64,000 nucleotides of DNA from Cunninghamia lanceolata. Its lineage: Eukaryota > Streptophyta > Pinopsida > Cupressales > Cupressaceae. The notes under the pieces were generated by a model. It ran no database searches. It was not told the origin of the DNA and worked only from the letters and a program-made list of their open reading frames with translations. Positions 54,791 through 64,000 of this stretch are shown here, one piece after another. The stretch is taken from the NCBI GenBank assembly GCA_027924645.1, contig BSBN01000040.1:1240001-1304000 (forward strand), given 5' to 3'. The translations under genes were made by a program, and so were the position numbers. The stretch's first letter is position 1, and every line of letters starts with the position of its first letter.

Positions 54791-57741
54791 CTATACAGGG
54801 GTTTTCCCTAAATGTTTGACAAGATTGTAATCAGATTGAGTTGGGAGACTTGGTGTAGGCCCATGAAGGGTGACACGACCATGACGAGTTGTAACTGTGC
54901 AATCTGTAGATTTGCCTTTGATAGTGAGGGTAGACACATGACTTTCTTCAAAATGACCCACAATTGAGTCATAGGAAGTGGAATCTTTGTTAACACCTTT
55001 ACCTTTATCAAGATGTTGACCTTGACCATGGTTAGGGAATGGCTCCTTATACATGTTGAGATCTTTATTTGTGTTTGGATTAGGAGGTGCATTAAATTTG
55101 ATTTTGCCTTTATCAATAAAGTTTTGGATCATGTGCTTGAGTTTCATGCATGATATGGTTCGGTGTCCTTTAGTCTGATGGTATTCACAATATTCGTTGT
55201 CCTTGTACCATGTGGGTTTGTAAGCAGGTTCACCATATGGAGGGGCATTTGGTAACGTGGTGAGTCCATTGTGTATAAGTTTCTATAGAAATGACTCTAT
55301 AGGCTCTCCCAAGGGAGTGAACTTACGTCATGGAGGGTAATCTTGGGGAGGTTGTTCTTGTTAATACTGTTGGTTTTGGTTTTGTTGTCATTGTTGTTGT
55401 TGGTTTTGTTGAGGTGGAGGTTGGTTTTGTTTGGATGAAAGATGAATGGGTGTTTGTAGTGTTTGGACATGTTTAGAATCCACCACAACATCATTGACCA
55501 CATTTTTGTTTTTGTTCCAAAATTTTGGCTTATCATTTGATTGTTGTTGGGGAGCATTATCTTTGTTGTCTTTGAAGATTTTGACCATGCCTTTAGCGAT
55601 GAGGGCATTTTCAATGTTGTTGTCTTTATAGGTAATTTCATCAAAGGTTGTAGCACTAAGTATTTGCAAATGGAAACCCAATTCTTGGTTGAGGTTCTAT
55701 ACAAACATGGTAACAAGCTGCTTTTCGGGTATTTTGAATGGGAATTTGCTAGCCATTTGTCTCCATCTTTGAAGGAAGGAGATGAGAGTTTCCCCATTTT
55801 TCTGTTTGTTGTTACATAGGTCGGTCATAGAGACCTCATGTTCTATTTTGTATGAGAAATGGGTGGCAAATTTTTCTGCAAGCTCATTAAAAGACTTGAT
55901 TCCTGTAGGTAGATGTGAGAACCATTCTATAGCTTGACCTCCAAGACTGTGAGGAAAGAGGTGCGTGAGATATGTGTCATTATGTGTAACCTCTAAACAA
56001 GCAAGATAGAATTCTAGAAGGTAGTCTTTTGGGTCTCTTCTTCCCTTGTATTTATCAAATTTGGGTATATTGAAGTTGGGAGGCAAAGGGATCATTTGCA
56101 ATGACCGATCAAATAAATAAGGACAAACTTCTTCCAAGGAGAAGGTTTCTTAGTGTGACCAAATGTTAGATTAGCTAGTTATTATTGTACTTCAGCCAGT
56201 TTGAGTTCCATAGTTGTTGGAGGGTTTGGAAACATCTCATGTTGTACTAGCAGTGGTTGTTGTTGCCCATATGGAAGATCATAGTGGAAGCCATGCGCAT
56301 TGGTGTTATAAGGGTCGTATGATTGGTTGGGATCGTATGTGTCGTATGTTGGGTTTGGATTGGGATGGTTTTGGTTGTTTTGATTTTGGGCAGGTGGGGG
56401 TGGTATTAGGTAAGAATGTTGGCTTTGGGATGAGTTTTGTCGTTGGTATTGTGGAGGTGGTGTGAAGAAATAATTCCATGGAGGAAAGCTAAAGATTGTT
56501 GGGTTTGGTTGTGATGGTGGTACATAGCCATAGGAAGTTTGGTTTTGAGAGTTTTGAGGGTTGAGATAGGTGTTTGTTAGGTTGAGCGTGGAAGATCTTT
56601 GTGGTGGAGGGACATAGGTAGATGGGTTTTGTGATGGGTGGGGTTGATTGAGATATGTGTTGAAAAGGTCTAGTGTAGATGATCGTTGTGGAGGAGGGAC
56701 ATAGGTAGATGGGTTTTGTGATGGTTGGGGTGGATTAAGATAGGGATAGGTAAGAGTGAGTGTAGAAGAATGTTGTGGTGGAGGAACATAGCTAGATGGG
56801 TTTTGTGAATGTTGTGGCTGCATGACATTGTTTGGGTTACTGATACAAAGGGTGGATGATGTTGGGGGTGGTTTCAGTTGAGACCCTTGTTACATGGCTA
56901 CATAATTGTTTCCCATATTGTAGTTTGGGGGAAAGTCATCTCATGATGGGGTAGCCAATGTTCCATATACGTTTGATGTGGGTGTTTACGATATGATAGG
57001 AGGTTGTTATGTGTTTGATCTAGCTAGCGCGGCTAGTTTCGCTAATTTTTCTTGACATTGTAGAGTCTCTTATTGGTGTGTATAGATCTACATAGGAGTC
57101 ATAAGTGGTAATATGGGTCTTTCTTCTATTGGATTTTGATAAAGAGGATTCTCATATTGAGTGGAAAAAGATTTTGTTCTTCCTTGTGAGCTTTGTTCAG
57201 GTATGGGAGTGGTTATGGTTGACATGTTTTGGACTATAGTTATAGCGTCATTTTTGTTTGGCCCTTTAAGATTGGATAGATCAAAATCTTGGGGTAATTT
57301 GGCTCCTTGTTCTGCTAGTAAGTGAAAGAAATGATCTTGGTTCTCACTAAGGATTTTGTCAAATGCGGTTATGGCTCTAGGATCTTGCATAATTACATCA
57401 AGGTCTTGTCTATCTTCTTGAGAGGATTGGCCCTCTATAAAGTGTCACTCTTCTTGAGATAGGACTTCAACCATGGTATAACCAGGTGTAGCAAAATCAT
57501 GAGGCATGCCGGTAGTGAGTTGAGTTACATCTACCAAAGGAACATTATTTTCTTGAGGATTGTTTGATTGGTCATGTTGTGGCCTATTTTAAAAATTAGT
57601 TGGTCTTTCCATTAGTGTTCTTGGAGTACCCTTTTGAGTCATGATGGATTGGCTTGGTTGAGGTGTATGAGGAGGCGATTTGCGCTTGCTTGGAGCAACT
57701 TGTTTAGCCTCCATAGATTGTTGGAGTCTAGTGGTTACTAT
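54791..57741 (-). pseudogene. gag of element B
   Basis: The start codon position at 57741-57739 reads ATA; the aligned start in D is ATG (63792), so the start is lost. The N-terminus (VTTRLQQSMEAKQV) matches D. Then come a variable region (57088-57390), a Pro/Gln/Ser-rich part with three to four repeats of about 29 residues (QNPSTYVPPPQRSSTL, 56590-56823), the capsid core (FNIPKFDKYKGRRDPKDYL, AIEWFSHLPTGIKSF, 55697-56137) and a Tat-type zinc-binding motif (YCEYHQTKGHRTISC, about 55138-55195). A frame change lies at about 56.14-56.18 kb, and stops occur throughout. Confidence 0.85.
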
Positions 57742-57889
57742 GGGATATACTAGGATGATTTGTTTTAAGATTTTTCTAAGATGTTGCTAGTGATTTTTTT
57801 AAGACAGTTTTAAAAATAGTTTTCTAGACCAAAGGTGTTGGACTATATTGCAAAGGCACGATACTATTATACCAAAGGCGTGGGGATTG

Positions 57890-58223
57890 TGCTACACCCT
57901 TAATATTGGTGTACATAGGGTTATGAATAGTCAGCTTGTGGCTATCTTAACTCCTAATTAAGTCATGTTATCATTATTATATTGTTATTTAGTTAGATAG
58001 GTCAGACTAGGTCTTATATAGGGGTGTGTCTACTCATCCTAAGCATAATTAGGTATATATAGGAGGATATGAGTCTTATTTCATCATTATATTGTGAAGT
58101 GTGTTCTCATTGGAGATATTTAAAGGTTGCCCCCTCAAAGTGGCCTATTATTCTTAGTTATTATCAAGTATTTGCATAATATTTCATATCATCTTCTTCT
58201 ATTGTGCAAGTTATTTCATTACA
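57890..58223 (+). repeat. 5' LTR of C
   Basis: 334 bp, TGCTACACCC to TTTCATTACA. The first 141 bp match 60729-60869 closely. A TATA-like TCTTATATAGGGG lies near 58012 and TATATATAGG near 58064. Confidence 0.9.
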
Positions 58224-58225
58224 AG

Positions 58226-58237
58226 TGGTACCAGAAC
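58226..58237 (+). promoter_or_regulatory. Primer binding site of C
   Basis: TGGTACCAGAAC begins two bases after the LTR and differs at two positions from the initiator tRNA-Met primer site seen in F and family N. Confidence 0.8.
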
Positions 58238-58736
58238 ATGATCTTGGCACTATAGAGGCAAGGTTTTTTCTCAATATTGGAGGCGATTTGGGGAAGAGCA
58301 TAACTTTCATATTTTAGATAATTTTTTAAATATTTTTAAAGGGTATTTGAATACCATATTAAAGAAGCTACAGTCCATATTTCATAGGAATTGAACAAGA
58401 TTTGAGTGAATTATTGTAGAATTACAATTTCTACACAATATATTTGAGATCTACATATCTCTCACATCTTGCCGAATTGGAGCATAATTTTTATTGGGTT
58501 TTTGAAGACATAATAGAGGAGCCTACAGTCCAAAAATTAGATAAATTGAAGCAAAAAAAAGTGAGTTATTGCAAAATTAGGGTTTCCAACAAATTCACTC
58601 TCAAGGTTGCAAATCTGCTAATGTTTTGGATTTGTTTATGGGTAAGTGGTATCTTTGCCCTAGTAAGTTACAATAAAAACTTTAGAGAATTTACATTTCA
58701 TTTGTGTGATTTATTTCAAAAATATTGGTTTCCATC
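58238..58736 (+). other. 5' leader of C
   Basis: 500 bp of AT-rich leader. Two imperfect direct copies of about 130 bp (near 58290-58440 and 58480-58610) each carry CTACAGTCCA. The ORF at 58444-58740 in this stretch has no recognisable motif and is not counted as a gene. Confidence 0.5.
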
Positions 58737-59700
58737 ATGACGGGTCTTGTAACAAGAGGCATAAAGAATGTTGTCACACCGGGGAAATCCTCTGATAAGG
58801 ATGGGGAAACAATAGAGGATAGTAATCCCAATGAGGAAATAAATAAGGTCAAGGAGGAGGTGTCCTCAATTAAGAAGGATATATGTGACCTAAGAGGAGA
58901 TATATTAGATATACGAAACATGTTAAGCGCCTATATGTATGAACCAAGAAAGGAGTTCTCAAGCAAACAAGTTGAAACCTACAAGTCGGCTAATACTGAC
59001 ACAAATTTTAATACTCCTATGGGATTTTTTAATACTCCTATGGGATCTAGGAATTTGTTTCCAAGGGTGGATATGCACAAGTTCGATGGCAAGGATCCTC
59101 TAACATGGATAAACCAAATGGAGAATTTTTTTGAAGTACATCAAATCCCATATGGACAAAAGGTCACGATGGCTTCCCTATATCTAGAACCAGATCAATT
59201 CATTTGGTATCACTGTCTTTGTACTCATTGAAAGAAGAAGGGTCGCATTGTCTCATGGTCAGTTTATACAAAGGAACTCCAAGCACAATATAGCAACAAT
59301 ATGACAAACAACTTCTTTAGCCAACTAGCTAAACTTCAACAAATAGGATTAGTTAAGTATTATATTCAGCAATTCCAAAATCTATCCTTAAGAGTGGATA
59401 CAATTACAGAGGAGAACTTGAATGATTTATTTTTGGGTGGTCTCAAGGATCACATTCAACATGAGGTACGCATGTTTTGTCCAAATTCTATCTCTGAAGC
59501 AATTATTATGGCAAGACAAGTGGAGGAAAAAATTTTGGCTAATAGAAGGGAGGAATTACCTAGTAACAAAGTTGACAAGTCTCTTGCATCATCATTTACT
59601 CATCCTATTATGTTGACACCTCAACAATTGGAAGAGAAAAGGCCAAAGGGTTATGTTTCAACTGTGATGGAAAATATCATAAAGGAAATAAATGTGATGA
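58737..59700 (+). pseudogene. gag of C
   Basis: ATG at 58737 (MTGLVTRGIKN). An acidic coiled-coil N-terminus is followed by the capsid domain (VDMHKFDGKDPLTWINQMENFF, about 59071-59130; then FSQLAKLQQIG and LVKYYIQQFQNL) and a perfect CCHC knuckle at 59654-59695 (CFNCDGKYHKGNKC). A TGA at 59229 and a one-base frameshift just before the knuckle break it. The FDG capsid motif and single knuckle are typical of chromovirus Gag. Confidence 0.85.
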
Positions 59701-59707
59701 GAAGAAG

Positions 59708-60148
59708 TTGTTCTATATTGAGGCTACCTATGATGAAGATAAGGATGAAGAAGATCCAGTGGTGGTGGTAGAGGACTCTAAAGATGTACAACCAACTATC
59801 TCTTGTCATGCACTATCAAGTATTAATAACCCACAAACACTCAAGGTAAGGGGTTTCCTTAAAAAACAAATAGTCACAATATTGATTGACTCAGGGAGTA
59901 CACATAACTTCATCAACAAGCAACTAGCAGCAAAGTTAAATTGTTTTGTCTACCCTACCCCCAAATTTCAGGTTATGATTGCAGATGGTGGTACAATCAA
60001 TTGTTCAGGGAAATGCCATAGTATTCAACTCACCATGGGAGACTACATGATAGATAGCCCTATGTTTTCTATACCCATGGCTGGAGCAAACATTGTTTTG
60101 GGAGTTCAATGGCTTACTACCTTGGGCACAATTGAGATGAATTTCTAG
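59708..60148 (+). pseudogene. Aspartic protease of C
   Basis: A 146-codon open stretch: LKKQIVTILIDSGSTHNFI (active site D-S-G, about 59860-59910), then VMIADGG and GANIVLGVQWLTTLG, the second conserved protease element. It is in frame with the zinc knuckle, so it continued Gag-Pro. After a stop at 60148 the reading carries on briefly (LFMRFYSGDKKYELRG) and then enters the deletion region. Confidence 0.85.
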
Positions 60149-60728
60149 GAACTATTCATGCGCTTCTACTCAGGGGATAAAAAATATGAGCTACGGGGTT
60201 TATGTGCAAAGAGTCCACAATTGGTAAGTGCACACCAAATGTCACTAAAAAAAGATGTGGATAAAGGTGTGGCTCAATTATTGTCAATGGAAGTGCAAAA
60301 GCCAAAGAATCCTGCTTCACCTTTCAAGAAAGTAGTGACAATTTCAAATCACAAGAGGGAACCTGATTTGTATGGGCCTCATAAAGGTTCAACAAGGACT
60401 AACAACATCGACTTCAAATTGAGGTTACCTAAATAAAAAATCATACAATCTTTCTACGATATCTCTATCTTGGAGAATACTAATAGAATCAAAAGTCCAT
60501 CCACGATAATGTTACCAGAGCTTGATGAAGAAGAGAGAATCATATTAGAACCAGAGTGCATTCTTCAAACACGCACAAAGAAGCTGAGGAATAGAATCCT
60601 CACTGAGTATCTCATCCAATGGAGGAATTTACCAGTTGAAGAGGCCACATGGGAGGACGAGGAGTTCATTCAGAAGAATCCACACTTGATTAGCATTGAG
60701 GACAATGCTTCTTTGAAAAGGGAGGGCA
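60149..60728 (+). pseudogene. Pol remnant and chromodomain of C
   Basis: About 280 bp of spacer sequence (60158-60436, not recognised) is followed by a chromodomain read at about 60515-60705: LDEEERIILEPECIL, LRNRILTEYLIQWRNLP, EEATWEDEEFIQ. The conserved Y-x-W-(x)n-W cage pattern (EYLIQW and ATWED) is visible. RT, RNase H and integrase are absent between protease and chromodomain. The purine tract AAAAGGGAGGG precedes the 3' LTR. Confidence 0.85.
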
Positions 60729-60869
60729 TGCTACGCCCTTAATATTGGTGTACATAGGGTTATGAATACTCGACTTGTGGCTATCTTAACTCCTAATTAA
60801 GTCATGTTATCATTATTATATTGTTATTTAGTTAGATAGGTCAGACTAGGTCTTATATAGGGGTGTGTC
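60729..60869 (+). repeat. 3' LTR of C, interrupted
   Basis: 141 bp matching the 5' LTR from TGCTAC to GGGGTGTGTC, after which TGTAGACACC of element D begins. The remainder should lie beyond D, outside the window, after a GTGTC target duplication. Confidence 0.9.
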
Positions 60870-61949
60870 TGTAGACACCCTAAAATGACCAAGTCATCAC
60901 ATCACTTGCATTTCATCAAATCTATAGCATCACCTACATTTCAATATTTGTTGAATAATCTAATTATTTAATTAATTTCATCAAATTCTTCCAAATCTCA
61001 TAAATTCAACATTAATTAAATAAATCCTCTCTATTTAATTAATTAAATTAAATTCCTCTATAGTCTTCCAAAATTAAATAATTTGTATTATTTAATTAAA
61101 TCATTATCTTCTTTCAAATTTTAAGTCTCCATTAATTAAATAAATAAATTATTTAATTAATTCATCCAATTCTATCTTATCTACAATTAAATAATTTACA
61201 TTATTTAATTAAAACAATTATTCTTCTAAATTAAATAAATCATGCAAATTTATTTAAATTGTCTCAATTCTCTAAAAATAAATAAAAGCAAGTATTTTAT
61301 TTATAATCTTCTAATCCTCTATCATGCACAAACAATTAAATAAATTTATTTATTTAATTTCAGTTATCTTCCAATTCCTCTTAAAATATTTTGTTAACTC
61401 GTGCACAATCAGTCTTATTTTTAGAACTCTAAAAAAGGCAAAATTACAAGTTGAGTTATCTATTCAATCAATCTTGTTTTCATCATATCTTAATAAAAAT
61501 ATCCTTATGGATTGACATGTGTCATGTGTACATTCATCATGGTTATTTGGTTTATCTCCTCCGTTGATTCTTCTAAATTATCTGGACCGTTGATCGATCT
61601 TCATTGAAACCTATATAAACCCCCCTCATCTCCTTCACAAATCCTCTTCGATCACTTATTCTCAGGCATACTTAATAGCGCTTTGAGCATACATCGCATC
61701 GATTGAACAACTTCACGATCTTTTAACATTGATCTTTGAGCACTTTGAGCACTCTACTTGCTTGTTGCAACCATGGTTTTGCAGCACTATTGACCAATCC
61801 ACATTCATCTAAAGGGAACAATACAAATCTTGGTAAAAGCTTTCATATTTCATTGATTTATTAGTAATGGCTTTTATTTAGATTCGTTCTCTTTATGTTA
61901 TTGGTTTTTTATTTTGTTAGTTTAATTTAATCGATTTTCCTCATACACA
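60870..61949 (+). repeat. 5' LTR of D
   Basis: TGTAGACACCC to CTCATACACA, 1,080 bp. Palindrome array about 60950-61380, TATA box (CCTATATAAACC) near 61609-61620. It is about 230 bp shorter than the A LTR, mainly in the palindrome region. No clear tRNA primer match is seen right after it (TTTTTGGACC). Confidence 0.9.
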
Positions 61950-62480
61950 TTTTTGGACCTATTTTTAGCAGTTTCACGAAATCGAGCATATCTTTTGGAT
62001 ACAGAGTCGGATTTTCACAAAACCAGTGGCGTTGGAAAGATGGTTCTCCCAACTTTTCTGTGGTGAAATAATTTTGAGGTAATTTTATTAGATTTATCAG
62101 GTACACTCAGTCAAAGTCAACCCTTCTTTGCAAACTTCAAACAGTCATAACTTGTGCAAAATTTACTCAATTTTCACAAACTTTTTTTTGAAATTGCATA
62201 GAATTTAATATAGAATCTTATCATAATATTCAATCTACTATACCTAATCATTATTATTAGATTTTTTTGTATTGCTCATTTTTTCACCTAACAAGTTTTA
62301 AGCACTTTTGGTCAATTGATTTATTTTTGGCTAACTATTTGAGTTTTGGTGGAACTAATCAACATTTTGCAGCCTCTTATCACTCAAACAGAGAAAATGG
62401 GTTTCTCTAACATGTTCATGCAGGACGAGCTTTGAAGAAATTGGCAAATCTATTGCACTAAGTCTTACAAACATATTGCC

Positions 62481-62790
62481 TTCTTAAGGGATAATTGAAC
62501 AAATCATTTCGGCAATCTAAATCTTAGGAACATATTACTTTCTTAAGGGACAACAGACATGTATGCGAAAACACCTCAATTTTCTAAGGGACAATGGATG
62601 TGAATTCCAAACACTTCAATTTCATAAGGGACAATTGACAATTACAAATGTGTGTGTGCCTAATTTAGTTGCACCTTATTTTTCTTATAACGGGACAATT
62701 GAACCTTTGTTTTACGTTCTTGCTCTTACATTTCAGTTCTTCCTTTAGAAGGGCCTACTTTTGGATTGCGTTTCATCCAAAAGGGACAAC
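62481..62790 (+). repeat. Spaced TTAAGGGACAAT repeats in D leader
   Basis: Variants begin at about 62481, 62540, 62581, 62621, 62682 and 62771 (TTCTTAAGGG, TTTCTAAGGG, TTTCATAAGGG, TTCTTATAACGGG, TTTCATCCAAAAGGG), most followed by ACAA. Intervals are 40-90 bp. Confidence 0.7.
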
Positions 62791-63527
62791 CCTAAGCAGA
62801 GTTTTCTTTTGAACCACTATATAAGAGGGATAAGGTGAAAGCTAAGTCCTAACCGACGTCAGCCTTACCTTGTGGTGCCAAATTGAAAAGAGGTGTACTA
62901 GCTCTTTGTGGAAATGATTTTCAAATTGAGCAAAGTGTTTGATACTCTTAGTAGGATTGGTTAAAATTTTTAGTAGCTTGTCGCATTGCTCATAAGGCAT
63001 TGGTCCCTCAAAGTTACTAAGAACCATTCTAGATAGAGACTACCCAATCCACCTCTGAACATTGCAGTAATCATCAGTGCAAGGGGAATTGATTTAAGCC
63101 CTTAAGATACTCACCATTGACTCCCTTGAGAAGAGCTAGTATTCCCTTGGCCATAAAGCTCTTGTGACCTACTTGAGCTTTCCAAGGGGAGGGTGAGATA
63201 TCCCTACCTATCATCTCTCGCAAAGATACAAAATATCTGACACCTTTATGGAATGATATTTTTATCAACGGAGTATTAAGCTATGAGCTGATCTACTGCA
63301 ATGAAACCTTGTCTCCAGGGATAAAAAGTGCTTGCTATTGATTGCAATTGTCTTATACTTGTGGAAACATTGGGCTTTTTTGTGAGCCTCGAACATACAC
63401 TATATGTTGTGTCAGTCCTTTTTTGACCACTTATTTGCTGTGTTTTCTCTTGCCAAAGACAAATCCAATCAGAACCATAACCAAATCTATCAAAAATTTG
63501 CCTTTTTAACATCAGACACTACTTCAG

Positions 63528-63712
63528 TGCCTCTGGTATTGCAGCAACTTGCCCTTGGTGGTACAGTAGCTCACTTTTGGTCACCGTAGCTCACCTTTGG
63601 TATAGCAATAACTCGCCTCTAGTAGCTCAGTCCATCACCTTTGGTATCACAGTAGCACATTTTTGGTTGCACAGTCCTACGCCTCTGGTCAAACAGTATA
63701 GTGCCTTTGGTC
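63528..63712 (+). repeat. CGCCTTTGGT-type repeats before gag of D
   Basis: Roughly ten variants (AGTGCCTCTGGT, CTCACCTTTGGT, TACGCCTCTGGT, AGTGCCTTTGGT), many preceded by CAGTA. A matching pair lies reversed in B at 57815-57885, and related repeats fill the antisense PMD intron. Confidence 0.75.
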
Positions 63713-63791
63713 TAGTCACTTGTGCATCAGAGTTTGTCTTTCTCAAAACACAAGAAAAATCCCAGTATTACCTTTTGTCCTTGTGTATTCC

Positions 63792-64000
63792 ATGGTAACC
63801 ACTAGGCTCCAGCAAACTATGAAGTCCAAGCAAGTTGTCCCTAGGAAGCGCAAATCGCCTCCTTGCACACCACAATTAGGTCGTCTCAACATTACTCCCA
63901 AGGTTACTCCTAGAACACCCGCGGAAAGATCTACCAATTCTCCCAACATGTCGCACCTTGATCAACCCAACAATCTGCAAGAGGGTAGAACCCCTTTGGT
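63792..64000 (+). CDS. gag of D, N-terminus (partial)
   Basis: ATG at 63792 opens a frame of 69 codons to the window edge (MVTTRLQQTMKSKQV, then a basic KRKSPP stretch). It aligns with the decayed gag start of B (reverse from 57741), which supports both the start and the family. It would be the N-terminal region of a Tat-type Gag, upstream of the capsid domain. No stop is seen in this piece. Confidence 0.75.
   Translation, partial: MVTTRLQQTMKSKQVVPRKRKSPPCTPQLGRLNITPKVTPRTPAERSTNSPNMSHLDQPNNLQEGRTPL

Larger units (their letters stand above)
43217..57889 (-). mobile_element. Tat-type gypsy element B (3' LTR to gag leader)
   Basis: At least 14.7 kb in reverse orientation: gag (54.8-57.7 kb), protease, G-patch, RT, RNase H, second RNase H, integrase (to 49830), a 5.4-kb 3' region with an antisense PMD gene, polypurine tract and 3' LTR. 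The 5' leader is cut at 57889 by element C; the 5' LTR lies beyond C and D, outside the window. Two RNase H domains before the integrase are the hallmark of the Tat clade. Copies A and D belong to the same family. Confidence 0.9.
57890..60869 (+). mobile_element. Internally deleted chromovirus C
   Basis: Present: 5' LTR, primer site, gag with zinc knuckle, protease, then a jump directly to a chromodomain, a polypurine tract and the start of the 3' LTR. RT, RNase H and integrase are missing, leaving a 3-kb non-autonomous derivative. The left flank GATTG (57885-57889) is the expected target duplication. The 3' LTR is cut after 141 bp by element D. It sits in the gag leader of B. Confidence 0.9.
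61950..63791 (+). other. 5' leader of D
   Basis: A leader of about 1.85 kb with no long sense ORF. It contains six spaced copies of a TTTCTTAAGGGACAATTGA-like word (62481-62790), reverse-strand ORF fragments (62842-63512) of unknown origin, and the CGCCTTTGGT-type repeat series (63528-63712) just before gag. Long leaders with extra ORFs are known in Ogre/Tat elements. Confidence 0.6.
60870..64000 (+). mobile_element. Tat-type gypsy element D, 5' portion
   Basis: 5' LTR, a long leader and the start of gag, leaving the window on the right. The LTR matches A and B and the gag start matches B. Inserted in C's 3' LTR, it is the youngest layer of this stack. The start of gag is open and has an intact ATG, so D may be better preserved than A and B. 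Confidence 0.85.

Noticed and set aside
58444..58740. 98-codon ORF in the leader of C as a gene
   Set aside because: No motif, overlaps the duplicated leader sequence and ends in another frame at the gag start.
1..64000. tRNA, rRNA or intact host protein genes
   Set aside because: None seen on either strand; tRNA-like matches are only the primer binding sites.

Overview
The window is plant nuclear heterochromatin made almost entirely of nested LTR retrotransposons. The evidence is Ty3/gypsy Tat-type pol with two RNase H domains, chromodomain-bearing gypsy elements, Ty1/copia pol fragments, primer sites matching plant initiator tRNA-Met, 5-bp target duplications and a plant mobile domain (PMD) gene. 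No host gene, rRNA, tRNA or CRISPR array was recognised. The mix and density suggest a large-genome seed plant, perhaps a conifer; this is an inference, not a demonstration.

Layout. 1-4406: right part of a plus-strand LTR element of 'family N', which has a long non-pol ORF where pol should be. It sits inside A (4407-8830), the 3' end of a Tat-type gypsy. A sits inside E, another gypsy, whose RNase H/integrase is read at 8831-9806 and, after the 12.1-kb chromovirus F (9807-21931, duplication TTTTC), resumes at 21932-22402 and runs into a likely LTR (about 23515-25570). A copia element G starts near 26238. It is split by H (27033-32887, duplication GTGTC, no visible LTRs) and by a complete 7.5-kb minus-strand copy of family N (33266-40791, duplication ATATG); G ends near 41.95 kb. 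A long minus-strand Tat element B (43217 to at least 57889) follows. It carries gag, protease, a G-patch, RT, RNase H plus a second RNase H, integrase and, in antisense, a PMD gene with its own TATA box and intron. B is interrupted by C (57890-60869), a chromovirus that lost RT/RNase H/integrase, and C's 3' LTR is interrupted by D (60870 to the right edge), a third copy of the Tat family shown from its 5' LTR to the start of gag.

Most interesting. (1) Family N: two copies keep a homologous ORF of about 1,070 codons with no RT, integrase or protease, behind a coiled-coil, multi-zinc-knuckle Gag; a conserved 13-bp inverted repeat encloses the polypurine tract. (2) The antisense PMD gene in B, whose predicted intron joins two exons in frame and contains CGCCTTTGG-type repeats also found in the leader just before the sense gag. 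(3) A module of about 100 bp shared by the 3' UTR of the Tat family and the LTR of unrelated F. (4) H, a clean 5.9-kb insertion of unknown class. (5) Serial AT-rich palindromes in the LTRs of two gypsy lineages.

Most coding regions are pseudogenes; many stops look like C-to-T decay. The exceptions are the 723-codon ORF at 910-3081, the RT/RNase H ORF of F and the start of gag in D.
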